Shown: positions 34,965-46,739 of the stretch, in pieces
Position numbering within the stretch: position 1 is the stretch's first letter
How the letters are laid out: each line of letters starts with the position of its first letter
Assembly (NCBI GenBank): GCA_003008705.1
Contig: PDUO01000056.1
Coordinates: 84,501 to 148,500 of the forward strand
Origin: Pezicula radicicola
Taxonomy: Eukaryota; Ascomycota; Leotiomycetes; Helotiales; Dermateaceae
Direction: 5' to 3'
Length of the DNA stretch: 64,000 nucleotides
Position numbers and translations under genes: made by a program
The notes under the pieces: model-generated
Database searches by the model: none
The model's input: the letters and a program-made list of their open reading frames with translations, nothing else
Told to the model about the DNA's origin: nothing

Positions 34965-37432
34965 TTAAAAAGTCCGGCAAGGGGCGTGTTTTGAAGTACC
35001 GTCAATCTTTTTAGTGTGGGTACACCGCGCTAAAGTTTTCTGGCTCTCTTTATCTCCTTTAGTCTCGGCGACTTTCTGAAGCAATTTACACGCATTTATA
35101 AACCGCGTTGGCTGAGAACGAGGGGAACCAGCTTCATCAGAAAACATATGAATTATTATGGAGTGGACATTGCTATCACCCCCAAGCTGATTTATTGGGT
35201 AATCCATGGGCGACTCCTCAATGCAAAGATTCTGGATCTGACGAAGAAGCTCAACGCAACGCTTGTTGAGCGCAGACGTGTCAAACACTAGAAATTCTTC
35301 CTCGGCCTGCAAGCTCCCCTTGAATATTGATAACATCTTTGTCGCTGTCATCTTTTGCTGCTGCGTATTTTGGCTTCGGCTGCCTTTTGTCTTGTCCGAG
35401 TTTCTTTCCAAGGATGTTTTGATCATCATTTCAAGCATGAGCCTGACGTCTCTGAATGCTCGGGTAGTCTTAGCAAGTTTGCTAGGTTTTCCAGGGGATG
35501 TTGCACAGAGTTCGACGTATTGAGACATTATTCGGAACTTGCGCATGCCACTTGCAGAGTGGGGGAATGTTTCGTTCTTGTGTCCAAAGCCATTTGGCTT
35601 TCGACTTCGATCTCGATCTTCGGAAAACGCAGTAAGGCTCACTCCAAGTGCGTAAGCAAGACGAATAAAGCAGTCATAAAGACGGTCTGGACGGCCTCCA
35701 ACAAAGATCAAAGGCGTGCCTTGCCATTCAATGACCTTGTCAAGGTCGGGCCATGTAACTGTTGATGGCAGGAGCTCGCTCTTGTGAGCGGCATTGTAAA
35801 GGTGCATGGTCGTCAATACTGCGCCTTGGCCCGCAGATATGCTACTGTTGAATGCATGAAACCTAGACAGGTGGTACTGCATAAGGAGGTCACAGAGCAT
35901 CGGATGGTGCCGAAAAAGGAAAAATGGACCCCAAGAATGCTTCTCTAGCTCTTGTGGATTAAAAGTGAAAGCTGAGTTTAACATTTCTTGCATAATGTCT
36001 TGTCGTACAGTGTTTTCGAGCTCTTCTGCAACTGAGGCAACAAACTTGTCATTAAGTTGGTACTAATTATTGACTGTATTCGTCTTGCCGAAAGAGAGTG
36101 ACTGGGTGTATGAGCCCGAAATCCACTTCTCCATCTCCTGTAGTTCTTTAATGCATCTTTTGATATCTTGGCCGAGGACTCTTTGAGCATCCATAAATAT
36201 TTCGACGGCAATGACAATCCAGGTTTGGAGCTTCCCGTCTTTGCGAAGCTTAGATATGCCTTTCAAAAGCTCATCTCCATAGAAATCTCCTTGTGTGTTT
36301 ACCTCCAAGACATTCAAGTGCGACAAGCATTGCAGCATGGTTTGTACAGAAGGGGGGAGTGTCTCGTTGAACTTGGGGTCTTTCCCGCTGTACATTGGCA
36401 AATGACTTCCAGTGTAGAAGGAGTTCATATGTTGAAAGGTTTCAGCGACAAAGAATTCTCGGGGGAAAAGCTGGAAGCCCTCTTTCTCATAAGCCCAACC
36501 GCTACCTCCTCGTGACATTTTAGTCCACTCGCTAGTCTTCGAATCGCAGGATCTAAGGAGAAAATCCAAGATGTTTTTATGTTTTTCGAACAGTGGAAGA
36601 TCCGAGACAAACACATCGTTAAGCTCCTTGATAAGACTGATTGCCGCGTTCATAGTCGTACCTGCTGTAGGTAAGTTGACTTTATTTTCCCGGTACTCAA
36701 TCTACGTCTGGTGAACAGATTGTCGAATATGTGCGATATCTGTGAAGAAGCAAAACGCTGCGAATGATAGGTCTTCGCTTGTGGGTTCAAGTTCGCAAAT
36801 AGCCTGGTTAAATCAGTTAGTTGGTCTAAGTTGCCTTACTTGAATTTAGTCGATCAATCGGTCTTGGCCACTCGATGGAAATGAGGGGGGGGCGGGGAAA
36901 TTACCCCTTTATCGACTGATTTGTGATTTGATTCTACCATCGCAGCAGCCCATTCTGCTGGATCCTCGACGTCAAGGCAGTCAAATGGGTTGACGAACTT
37001 GTTAGAAGCACGTGTGGGTTTTGTCGCGCTCTTTGCGCACTTCTGTTCCAACACATTGGCACTTCGACTTTCCTTTAGTATGGCTAAGACCTCTTCTAGA
37101 ACCGAAATGAAATGTTTATGGCCGTCATTGGCTTCCTTATCGCCATTCTGTGTATTTTTATCAGAGTTGTACCACTCCGCACAGTCTTTCCGAGCTTGGA
37201 TGACTTCCTCCAAAGTCTGAAGGATCGTGTTGGATACGGGATCGATGCTGGTACTAGTAATTCCCTCTGCTAATCTGATGAACTCTCGAATTGAGATGCG
37301 CCAGTGCGGAACCGCAAATATACCATTGGTTAGTCCAGTCTTCCGTGTGGTTGAGACCAGCCACGACGCTAACTTTCTGGAGCCAGCTTTGTACTTCTGG
37401 TACGTATTGAACAAAATAGGATCGATGGCCAT
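34965..37432 (-). pseudogene. DUF6604-domain protein gene with two in-frame TAG codons
   Basis: Exon 1 (36905-37432) starts MAIDPILFNTYQKYKAGSRK and has SWLVSTTRKTG, the hallmark YKxxxxxxxxWL opening of the fungal DUF6604 family. An intron 36804-36904 (GTAATT...CCAG) joins it in phase to a 613-codon exon (34965-36803), which stays in one frame but contains TAG at 36702-36704 and at 36063-36065. Both can come from TGG or CAG by one transition. Between and after the stops the sequence is well preserved (AAISLIKELNDVFVSDLPLF, GPFFLFRHHPMLCDLLMQYH, FVGGRPDRLYDCFIRLAYAL). Without the stops the product would be 788 residues. The family function is not established. Recent inactivation is likely; readthrough or sequencing error are alternatives. 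Confidence 0.8.
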
Positions 37433-38809
37433 TTTAATCTGTTGATCAATGTATGGTGTTCGTTGTTTTGTTGTAGAATCTTGCCTTGAGACTCGAAAAG
37501 GTGTTGAAAGTGGTTGTAGTTGAGAAGAGGAAATGGAAAATTGCGTGGTGTAGACAAGTAAGGCTGCCTTTAGACCTTCTTATTCACTACTTCTCTGTGC
37601 AGACTTTACGAACTAGGCGGCTTCGTCTTACTAGTGAATCACTGAAATCTGTTCAGTTTCTCAAAACAAGTCAGTTACCCATAATTGTGAATTGCTCAAT
37701 CGTCGAGTTGGATCAGTTACCTAAATCAGCTAGGCTAACCAAGTTAGCTCATTTACCTAAAACAAGTTATATAACTGAGTTACTTTTATCTACGTATCCG
37801 TTAAAACCCTTTTTTGTTGCTCGAACATATTCACTTGTCAAATAAATTCTATACGGCTATAAGCTAATGACACGAAAAAGCATTTGTATTGTATGGAGAT
37901 ATAAGCATAGGAATCTACGAGTATAACCCAAGCATTTAAGTACCCAGGTTCGGGATCTAGGTTTCTACTACATGATTACTACAAGCAGTGGTATAGCCCG
38001 TTTTCCACGTGCTTCCCCATGCTTGTACGCGTTTGCGTGTGCTTAAGTTTTTATTTGCTTATGTGTATTCATATCATATACCGGTATTTCCTTCTCCTCT
38101 CTACTTAATTCCACTTCTGATTTTGGATTTCCTTTTGTAGACTTTGGTACTCAACATTACAAGGCTCATTAACTTGTACTGGTAGAATTGTAAAATTGCA
38201 ACTCGTACATATTTCTAGTTTTGGGAAAAAAGAAACGTGCGCTAAAACAGAGTGTCGTCAATCCTAGAGGAGAAATATTAAAAAGAGGATTTCTAAGCAA
38301 TCTGTATTGCTATATAAGAAGATTCTAGACAGTACTGCACAACTCAGAGTCGAAGCGAGGATTGGACAAACCTGTAGAGAATAGCAAGAACGTTAGACGA
38401 CGGTAATCACAAGTATAACCACAGTTCGATTTATACCAAACCAACAAGACTTGCTATTAGATTCAATGTTTGAATAACTAATAATTACAGGGTCATCTTG
38501 AAGTGAACTGTTCGTTGAGGTTTAACTCTCCAGGACTAAGAGAGAAGCGAAGGTTCGTATCTAGTCCAATCAAACATCCGCAAACCTTTTCATTTGCTTA
38601 CTGCATATGCATGTACTATAAATCCGCGCTCTTGTAATCCCAAAAGGTTAACAACTCCGGGGATCGAGAGTTCCGCCAGCAGTGATTTAAGCGAGCGGTG
38701 GTCGTCCTGTCCAATCGTCATCTGATGTTGCCTTATCTATACCTCCCCAAGATAAGATTTAGATCTATCTTCAAAATCCTGTATTTTTAATTCGATATTG
38801 GAAATAACT
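37433..38809. other. Intergenic, repeat-bearing, no gene recognised
   Basis: 37664-37785 is a GTAAC repeat cluster. 37860-38800 is moderately AT-rich with stops in all frames, and no gene was recognised. Confidence 0.5.
37664..37785 (-). repeat. GTAAC/ACTTGATTTAG repeat cluster, degenerate
   Basis: Seven or so reverse-orientation units such as AACAAGTCAGTTACCC, GGATCAGTTACCTAAATCAG, TCATTTACCTAAAACAAG and ACTGAGTTAC over about 120 bp. Confidence 0.8.
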
Positions 38810-39048
38810 TGTGCACAAATTCTTCAAAATATCGCTAAGGCCATGGGTCCAACATCTCGATTGCTCATCGGAGAGATAGTCGTGCCTGTAATTGGATGGA
38901 TACTGTTATGATCGCCATCGGAGGAAAAGAGCGCTCTGAAAAAGACTATGTGAAATTGTTCGATGCAGTTGGCTTACAATTGGTAAAGATATGGCCAGCA
39001 GCCGTTGGAATACAAACGATACTAGAGGTAAAGTTGAAGATTGTATGA
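38810..39048 (+). pseudogene. C-terminal fragment of an O-methyltransferase
   Basis: Frame 1 reads CAQILQNIAKAMGPTSRLLI then GEIVVP. After a one-base shift the other frame continues NWMDTVMIAIGGKERSEKDY, VKLFDAVGLQLVKIW and TILEVKLKIV to a TGA at 39046-39048. This is the end of plant/fungal type O-methyltransferases (SAM-dependent, secondary metabolism). The SAM-binding N-terminal two-thirds is absent, so it is a relic fragment. Confidence 0.75.
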
Positions 39049-39246
39049 TTGAAATATAAGTATTTCCACCCTCTCCAAACAAAAGAAAACCACTCTTAGG
39101 TATTATTAGATTTAGTGGTACATTTGTGGCTTTGAAGATATTTTTGAAGCTCCACGCATCCTGAATTCTGCTCCCGCAACAGAAACTTCCAAGACTTCTT
39201 CACAACTGTAAGAAAAATAGTCGCCTGTCTGGTCCCGTAGTTTGCT

Positions 39247-40479
39247 TTAAGTTCCCCGGTGAAGATGACATCGCGTTTCTTCCAGACCAATTGTAAAAGG
39301 TGGACCAAAAGTCTTCTTGCAACGCCTGTTTTTATTTGTCCTTTCACTGCAACGCCGTTTTTTGAGTGGTGGGTCATCTTGGTCGTCTGGGTCTCGTGGG
39401 GGTCTCCCACCCTTTTTGCCACGACCCTTTCTGCCCTTTTTGTCTTTTGCGCTCTTTTTCTTTCTGCTGTTATTGTCTTCGTAATCCTGGTCTCCTGCAC
39501 CTTGACATGTGTTTTGGTCAGCTTCCCCACTTGAGCGTTTTCGTTTTGACCCAGTATTAGCATTGCTAGTTGACGATGTATCTCGACTTTTGGTTGGTTT
39601 ATCGTTTGGCTGAGATTTACAAGTTTTAGACTTGTCCTTTGATGATGTACCTCGACTTTTGCTTGCGCAAGCATGCCCAACTCTAGAATTGTCCACGTCT
39701 TCGTCTTCTTCCTCGTCTTTCTCTTCCTCTCCCACATCTTCTACATCTGGATCAAAAATATCACTGAAATGATATGAGCTACCTTCAGAATAATTTGGCT
39801 AAGAGTATTACTTACAAGAACTGTTCTGTGTACTGCTCCTCGTCCTCGCTGTTGTCACCAAACATCAGGAATACGATGCGGGAAAACTCATTGCGTAGAG
39901 GTTCAGGATAATCGCGAATAGCTTCCAATGCTATTCGACAAGCCCTATCCCGTGGAGCTTGAAAAATCCCGGTTGAGATTGTTGGGAATGCAATCGTAGT
40001 AGCACCCACACGGCTGGCCTCACTCAAACTATTATAGTACGCAGTGGCTAGTACACGGTCGGCATCTTCCTCATACTTGGCTTTCCTGTAATCCGGTCCA
40101 ACTGTATGGATGATATGTTCGCAGTTACTCATTTCATGGGAGCCACTTTTATAAAATATTGTTAGCAAACATACACGACTTAGGCAAAACCAACAACTTA
40201 CGTCGCATAAGCACGACCCTCCTGGCCACCGTCGGGGTATACACTTTCCAATTCATTCCGTAAATCATGGCCTGCAGCAGCATGGATCTGGCCGTCGATG
40301 CCGCCTCCACCTCTAAGCGCTGAGTTGGCAGCGTTAACAATTGCTTCGGCCACAAAAGTGCGGGCGTCGCCTCGAACTACCTCAATGCGGGTTGAACCCA
40401 AGGTTGTGCCAAAGAGAGTGGTTTCTTCCACAGTCGGGGGGATGAAGGATCTCGCAGCTTTAGCCTTTTTGGGTAGCAT
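39247..40479 (-). CDS. Macro (ADP-ribose-binding) domain protein with basic nuclear tail
   Basis: Three exons in phase: 40202-40479, 39816-40145, 39247-39763 (374 residues). The macro domain covers about residues 28-200: IEVVRGDARTFVAEAIVNAA then NSALRGGGGIDGQIHAAAG (ADP-ribose-binding loop 1), YATGSHEMSNCEHIIHTVGP and TTIAFPTISTGIFQAPRDRA (loop 2). Role of the family: binding or hydrolysis of ADP-ribose groups. The C-terminal ~170 residues switch from an acidic run (GEEEKDEEEDED) to Lys/Arg-rich stretches (RKKKSAKDKKGRKGRGKKGG) with nuclear-localisation character, so nuclear action is likely. The catalytic Asn and Gly loops look intact. The start MLPKKAKAARSF is the first ATG. Confidence 0.9.
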
Positions 40480-41469
40480 TATGGATCTTGAGACGAAAGT
40501 AGGATTGATATAATCGAGATGGGAGTTTCAGAGAAACTAGAAATAGAGACTTGGAAGAGCAAACCTCTTGTTTATATAGAGTAAATTGAATTAATTGGAT
40601 CCCCATCTCGTTGTCAGGGTCATCTCTGGAGAATGAGGTATTCGATAATGTTGGAATGACATGTCTCAACTTGCGAGAATTCAACTCGCTCGTGGACAAG
40701 ACCTCAATATCCTAATGGAATGGACGCTGGAAATTCAATAACATTGGGAAGGCAAAGCAGAAAGCTCACAACTGACAGTGTCCAACATCCAAGCGCTTGC
40801 TTGTGCATTGAAAGATATGGGATACGCTTAGACAAAATAAGCATAGCCAAACAATGCTCCTGGACTTGTTCAACTCAACTAGCGGTGAACTTGCACCAGA
40901 AGGTGGACAACCTCACTCTTGTACTGTTGTACCTAAGGTATGCAGCAAATTCGGTATGAAAATACAGGATAGCAGATGAAAGGAGCATTCGACTGCGCTT
41001 CCGATGCGGGTATGTGATATTTCAACTTCAAAATGGGTGTTATGCTGGTGTTGGTGTCGTTTATTTGTTTGTTGCGTGGTGGTGGTGGTGGTGTTGAGAT
41101 GAAGGTCGAATGAAGGTTGTTGTCAGGGGGCTCCTGGTGAGGTGTGCGCCACACTGAAAGCGCCGCGTCTCGCGTCTGTCCTTAGGCCATTATCACAGCA
41201 AAGCAAGCTGCTAGCATTACGTCTGACAGCAGCACATTGATCTGCTTGTAAATTTCCCACGTCCCTTCCAAATACTACCGTAGGTGTACGCTTTGTATAA
41301 TGAAGATATTCAAAACTGCTTCGCGTTTGTTTTCCTCTGGAAATGCAGGACCTCTTCTCGTATTCGCAAGGAACTCTTCTGGTAGTTACACTCTAAACAT
41401 TCAATCTTCGTTCTACACTTGGTTGGCAAGCATTGCCGCTTCTACTCAGGCGCTAATCACCCTCGACTC
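40480..41469. other. Intergenic, no gene recognised
   Basis: Promoter side of the macro-domain gene. A (GGT)n-like run lies at 41079-41093. The 71-codon ORF at 41300 runs into the minisatellite and is not convincing. Confidence 0.5.
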
Positions 41470-41582
41470 ACCTGAGTTGTCTGAGCAACCTGAGCAGTCC
41501 CTGAGCAGTCCCTGAGTAGTCCCTGAGCAGTCCCTGAGTAGTCCCTGAGTAGTCCCTGAGTAACCTGAGCAACCTGAGCAAT
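41470..41582 (+). repeat. 11-bp minisatellite CTGAG(C/T)AGTCC
   Basis: About ten near-perfect tandem units (CTGAGCAGTCC or CTGAGTAGTCC), bounded on both sides by CTGAGCAAC units. C/T variation is the only common difference. It lies 370 bp before the DUF3435 gene. Confidence 0.95.
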
Positions 41583-41949
41583 ATCTACTTAACTAATGAG
41601 GCTAGATGTTGGCTTACGGTGTGTATCATATCATTTTTGTCAAGTTTTAGCGATTATTCCTCGGAGCCTAAAGAGGCTCCTAAGGATCCTAAACAGAACC
41701 TCTATGAAAATAGATTATGTTATACCACGAGCCAGTGCTTATGGCAATCAGGAATTTCATTCAAAGAGAGAAGTTTACTGCTGTTCGTTATAAATCTTGT
41801 CTCTACTACTGTTTATGACTCAAGTTCCACCTCTCGAATACGACTACCAAACCATTTCCAATCTCCTATTTCAGACACTATATATATCTTCTTATTCTTG
41901 AAACTTATTGTGACTTCTTTATACTCTTACTATTGCTAGACTCTTCACG

Positions 41950-44810
41950 ATGCCAAAGGCTATATCACCAGAAGACTTTCTCAAGAAAGCCTGTGACAAA
42001 GGCTCCGAGAACAATAAACATATTGTTACCGGAGAAGAAGTCAAGAAAAAGCTCCAAGAATATACCTTGAAGAGATATAGGCGTATGATGGCGTTTTGGG
42101 AACAGTATATACCTATAATCCGAAATTGAGACTTTTGTAATACTAAATCTTCTTATTCAATAGTTGGTAAAGTAAGTAAATAGAACTATGTAAAAAAAAT
42201 CCATATAATATAGAAACGCTACAGGATTTTTCTATAGATGTTGCATATGGTATTGAAGGTACCTATAGTGATCCAATAGCATGCATGAATATAGTTGTCA
42301 TGTATATGAAGGATTTTTCCGGAGGCTTGAAAGACGCTGGCTACCCAGAACTTGGTTCAAAGTTGACGGGGTCTACTAGAAACGTAATAGATTCGTATAT
42401 ATTCAAATAGTATCAAAACACTAATTGGCTTCAGTTTATACAAGGACCTCTACTAGAAAACCTCAAAATGGTACGTCGAAAGCGAGAGAGAAGATACAGT
42501 ACAATGATTTACTTTATATACCTTGGAATATAGCTTTAGAAATACGATTGGTACTCATACTCAAGGCCTGGAATCAGGTTAGACCTTTAGGGTAAGATTC
42601 AGGCCAACGTCTTCTCATCAGTACGAGTAGGAGAGTATATTGAATCTGTTTGCCGACCAGGTACTGGCCGAGGCCTTCATTATCGAGTAAGTACTTTAGC
42701 TACTCAAAGAAGCCCATGCTGTAACTAATTGTTTTTACTTAGGATGTCATATTCGGACTGTTTCGAAACGAGTATAGACATGCAGAGTTTACTATACAAC
42801 TTGAACAGGACGCGAAAAATATGACTAATATACTATACAAAAGGTTTGACTTTAAAGATATTCAACCTGATCTTCAAAGCTAATGACTACTAGACCGCAG
42901 CACTCATTATATAAGGCTTTAGTACCTACGCTGCCGCCGCTATTTTAGAATCCAATCCTTATATACCTTACTATTTTTATCTCGAAGGGCGCCTATAGAC
43001 TATTTAAGACCATAGAGGCGCTTCTTGACTTGGAACTACCTACTAGGGATAAGATGTATAAGGTAGAGTGGGATCCAAGTATTCTTGATGAGCCTTTCTT
43101 TCAGAAAGGAAGTGGAGATATTGACACAGCTTCTGTATATAGTAGGTGTTTAAAGGACTTAGGTTTTCACGTGAACTATATCGTACCACCCATAAACTAT
43201 GATTTCAGGGCAGAAGGTATACATCTTATTGGTATAATCTACCTAAACTAGCTAGTAACACTGTTCTTAGTTCTTAGCTAATGTTTTATAGATGGACTAT
43301 ATTCATCCACTAAGAGAATGAAGCATAGTGGGTATATATCTGAGGCCACCCATCATGATCATTATACCCCTAACGACGCCGGTACTAACGGCCAAAGTAT
43401 GTATTCAGGCGCTCTAGTACACAGCCTTCCTAGCGATCTCTTTTGTAGCCTAACTATATCCTGTAACCCAGAACTATGGCAGTCTCTCCCAGTAGAAAAA
43501 CAGTACGAGCTCAAGAACAATATAGAGTTCAAGGCCCTCGAAGATTAATTGGAAATACTCTCTTTGTCCGATAAAGATGATTTAAGTATAAAAATTCGTC
43601 GAAGGGAATTGTATACATAGAAGAGGAAGCTCGTTACAGAAGAGCTCCATAAGTACCAGAAACTCTAGCCGAAAGGGCTTCTATCCAGGAAAGGTGAGTC
43701 TAACCCGATTGGGCACTACCGGACGTTATTTTCTCGTGTCCGTTCTTTGATACTAGAATACGACCGTCTAGTATATAGTATATTTATTGCCGCTCCTATT
43801 CATAGTGATATAGGGCGACAAGTCCTCTGTAATCTTATTATACTCTATCAATAAGATACCGAAGTAATAGCTCGCCCGGGCTTAGAACCGGAAAGATACT
43901 TCTACCCATTGATAGAATATAAGAAGAAGATCGATAGGTTCGTAGCTTACCCCTCATCATACTTCTTTTCCTCGCTAATATAAACTATGTTAATAGTAAA
44001 CCGGCTTCGTAAAGATGGCGGTATATATATGGTTATTATAAGAAGTACCTTAAAGTAAGCTGGGGTTTTACGGAGCTATACTTCTTCTACAGTGAATAGG
44101 TTGTAGGAAAGGAAGCCTAGGAAAACCACTACCAAGCCCACTTGGACAACCGTATACCTCTTCCGGTACAGTGTAATCCATTTACTTATAGCGGTATACT
44201 TACATTACCCGGATTATACCCTCACCATCTAGGTGATACTACACTACTAGTAACTAAAAGAATGAAGCAATTCCTCGATCCGACTATATAGAGAAATCAT
44301 CTATCTTCCAACTACTCTATGGTAGCCAAAAAGAGGGTACCAGGAGACCTGAATTTACTCGAATGTCTATATCTCTCCCTCCTATATCTTTCTCTCCTAT
44401 AATATAAGGACGATTTTAAATCCAGTTAGGACATGAACTTCTACCTTCAGGATGTTTATTATGTCTTGTTTATCAAGACCAAAAGGTCTAAGCTAGATAA
44501 TAAAGTGGCCACTATATTCCGCGAGGATAAGAGGGCTAGAAGTCTTATTAAGTACGAGACTAATACTAAAGGGTGTATAATATAAGTATATAAATTTATT
44601 GATGAGACAGAGGAACAATGGATACAAAGGAGGTATCGAACACCAAAGAGTATCTCCTCTATACCCTCTATCTATTCTTTGAAATCTCTATCAACTACTC
44701 CCTCAATAGCTCCGTCAACGCCCCCTTTACTCAATTCGAGGGCTTCAATGCTAGTGATAGATGTATACGGGGGTACGACTCATATACCAGTATTATAAAT
44801 ACCCAATAAC
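41950..44810 (+). pseudogene. Degenerate DUF3435/FluG-type tyrosine recombinase-like gene (Starship-captain family)
   Basis: From ATG 41950 the frame reads MPKAISPEDFLKKACDKGSE and LKRYRRMMAFWEQYIPIIRN to a stop. Further plus-strand blocks are DFSIDVAYGIEGTYSD, GEYIESVCRPGTGRGLHY, DVIFGLFRNEYRHAEFTIQL, VEWDPSILDEPFFQKGSGDI, DFRAEGIHLI, RMKHSGYISEATHHDHYTPN (C-terminal H...Y region) and LWQSLPVEKQYEL. They are split by stops, frameshifts and possible introns. The order fits fungal DUF3435 (FluG-domain) proteins, the family to which Starship captain recombinases belong. Family role: site-specific integration of large cargo elements. Here it is degraded, and it sits at the left edge of the AT-rich accessory block, reading into it. 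Confidence 0.72.
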
Positions 44811-45544
44811 GCCAATAATAATATTGACCTACTTCTTCTTTCTATACCAGATACCGTACCTATCGGAGACAATATAAGTCGCTCATCACTACGTCAAAGC
44901 TTTATTATTACCTCCTGTGAATCGAAATCAGTAACAGAGTCTTCCGAGGTATCTAATACAGTGTCGGAATATGATATGATTAAAGTAGAGGACCTTATAG
45001 GCCTCGACGAATAGTCTCAAGCCTTAGAGGCTAGTGAGTCCCTTAGATATATTACTATAGCTCCGAGTATATATCAATAACACCAATACTTTAGAGAACT
45101 AAGTTTAACTAAAACAAGAGCTTTTATTTCCCTAGTGGGCGACAGTAACTGGCTGGACCTTTCAACTATCAGAGACGTTCTACCCAGTGAGAAGTCAACG
45201 GTGGAGTTAACTAATATTCTGACCTATGAAAATATAGCTACTAAGAAAGGAGGGCCCAATTACTTTAATGAAGATTTTATGTTTATCGGCGACTCGTTAG
45301 ATCTAGGTAACTTAAGACTACTTATTCAAGCTTTATACCGTTTACTCATTATAAACTAGATCTACGGAATATTCTTGATCGCGAAGAGCTACCCGACTCT
45401 TATATTAGTGAAGCCTACAGTTGTCCTAGTAACGGCTCTATAGGAGGTATACCTACTTCTCGTCAAGATCTAGAATATCCGTAGCCTAGTGAATAAGCTG
45501 TTCAGGAAACTCGGCCAACCACTATGGACCCCGAGGATAACTAG
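44811..45544. other. Decayed coding-like sequence, not assigned
   Basis: Contains a 74-codon ORF (45135-45359, MGDSNWLDLSTIRDVLPSEK) and surrounding stop-ridden sequence of less extreme AT content. It may belong to the same decayed element as the chromodomain remnant downstream. Confidence 0.35.
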
Positions 45545-45719
45545 TTCGAAGTTGAGTGAGTTATAGATGATTAAGTTATCTCGGTTAGTCGAGGGAGGTA
45601 TAAGAAGATGATTACCTAATATTAGGTTAAGTGGAAAGGATATCCAGAAGATGATAATAGTTGGGTTGACGAGGTTGATATACATAAGGATCTCATTAAG
45701 GCCTACAGAGTAGTATAGG
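45545..45719 (+). pseudogene. RIP-decayed chromodomain
   Basis: The frame reads FEVE*VIDD*VISVSRGRYK then *VKWKGYPEDDNSWVDEVDI and HKDLIKAY. The core YxVKWKGYPxxxxSW is the chromodomain signature (methyl-lysine binding), as in chromovirus integrases and similar fungal repeat proteins. The stops are TGA, TAA and TAG at places where CGA, CAA and CAG are expected, all C-to-T changes. Confidence 0.8.
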
Positions 45720-46739
45720 CCTTAGCTTGAAGCTATCGCTACTCCTTGTCCCGGTAGACGGCTATCCAAACTTATATTCCTGGTATCCTATTGAATCCAT
45801 CCAATCAACCTAGGCTTTCCTTAAAGGTATGGATATCTAGGTTTGGTGATATACAATAAATATAATACAACTAGTTGTGTTTTTGATGATTCAATGGTAT
45901 GGAGGCTAAAAACGATCCTGGTTTTGTTGTATATCGTAAAAATCTAATATTTTATCAGGAGGCTTATTATCTTTAAACCCCTGTTCTCTATCGAAACCTT
46001 ACTTTTCCAATCACTATCTTTCTCTTGCGAAGCTACAGTACCTTGATTACTATGAATTATATAGTACTACTCCGATAATTAGCTTCGCTCGGGATACTAT
46101 ATAATTCCTTCGCTAAGTCCAGACTAGTCAACTTTCCCTTCGGATCTTGTTCAGTAGCTATATCTATAATTATGATATTACTTTAGAAATGACCTAACTA
46201 TGAATCTTCCTATTCTTAAGTAGCGACTTATAACCGGCGATAGTATTACGCAGCGCCGATAGAGGCTCCTTAACTGATGTATATGTATAAAGTGATCGTC
46301 TATCTCGTAAAACACTAATCAATAATGTATTCGGTGGCTGTATACGTCGGTCTCCTAGCCGGCTTTGGCTTCCTCAAACTTTAATCAGAGAGACAAGTTA
46401 CCCTTATAAAGCCCGGCTTGATGTGAGAGTAAACGACCCACTAGACTCGGTCGCAAGACACGTGTTTATAAGTTGCCGGGAGCAACGCGCCATGGTAAAA
46501 GGCCCCTTATCTAGGCAAAGAGTTCGCTAGTGAGAGCTGTAGTCTTCGGCGTTGTACACAAGTTGCTAGCTAGTTCTGAAGATGTAATTTAATCGCTCGG
46601 GTTCCCTATTAGTATTCTGTGGAGGACGGAAAGCTTGCTTGGTATCCTCTTCCTGCTCTGCTCGACCTCGCTAAGCTACTTCAGCATCTTCGAAGTATTG
46701 TCCCTGTTGTCACCAATGTTTATGATCTTCTAATTACCA
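45720..46739. other. No gene recognised
   Basis: AT-rich in parts. 45830-45960 has imperfect inverted words (GATATACAATA and TTGTATATCG). The C-terminal end of the kinase pseudogene may extend into the right side. Confidence 0.4.

Noticed and set aside
40933..41154. Proline-rich minus ORF near 41.1 kb
   Set aside because: It arises from a (GGT)n microsatellite. No start context or conservation is visible.
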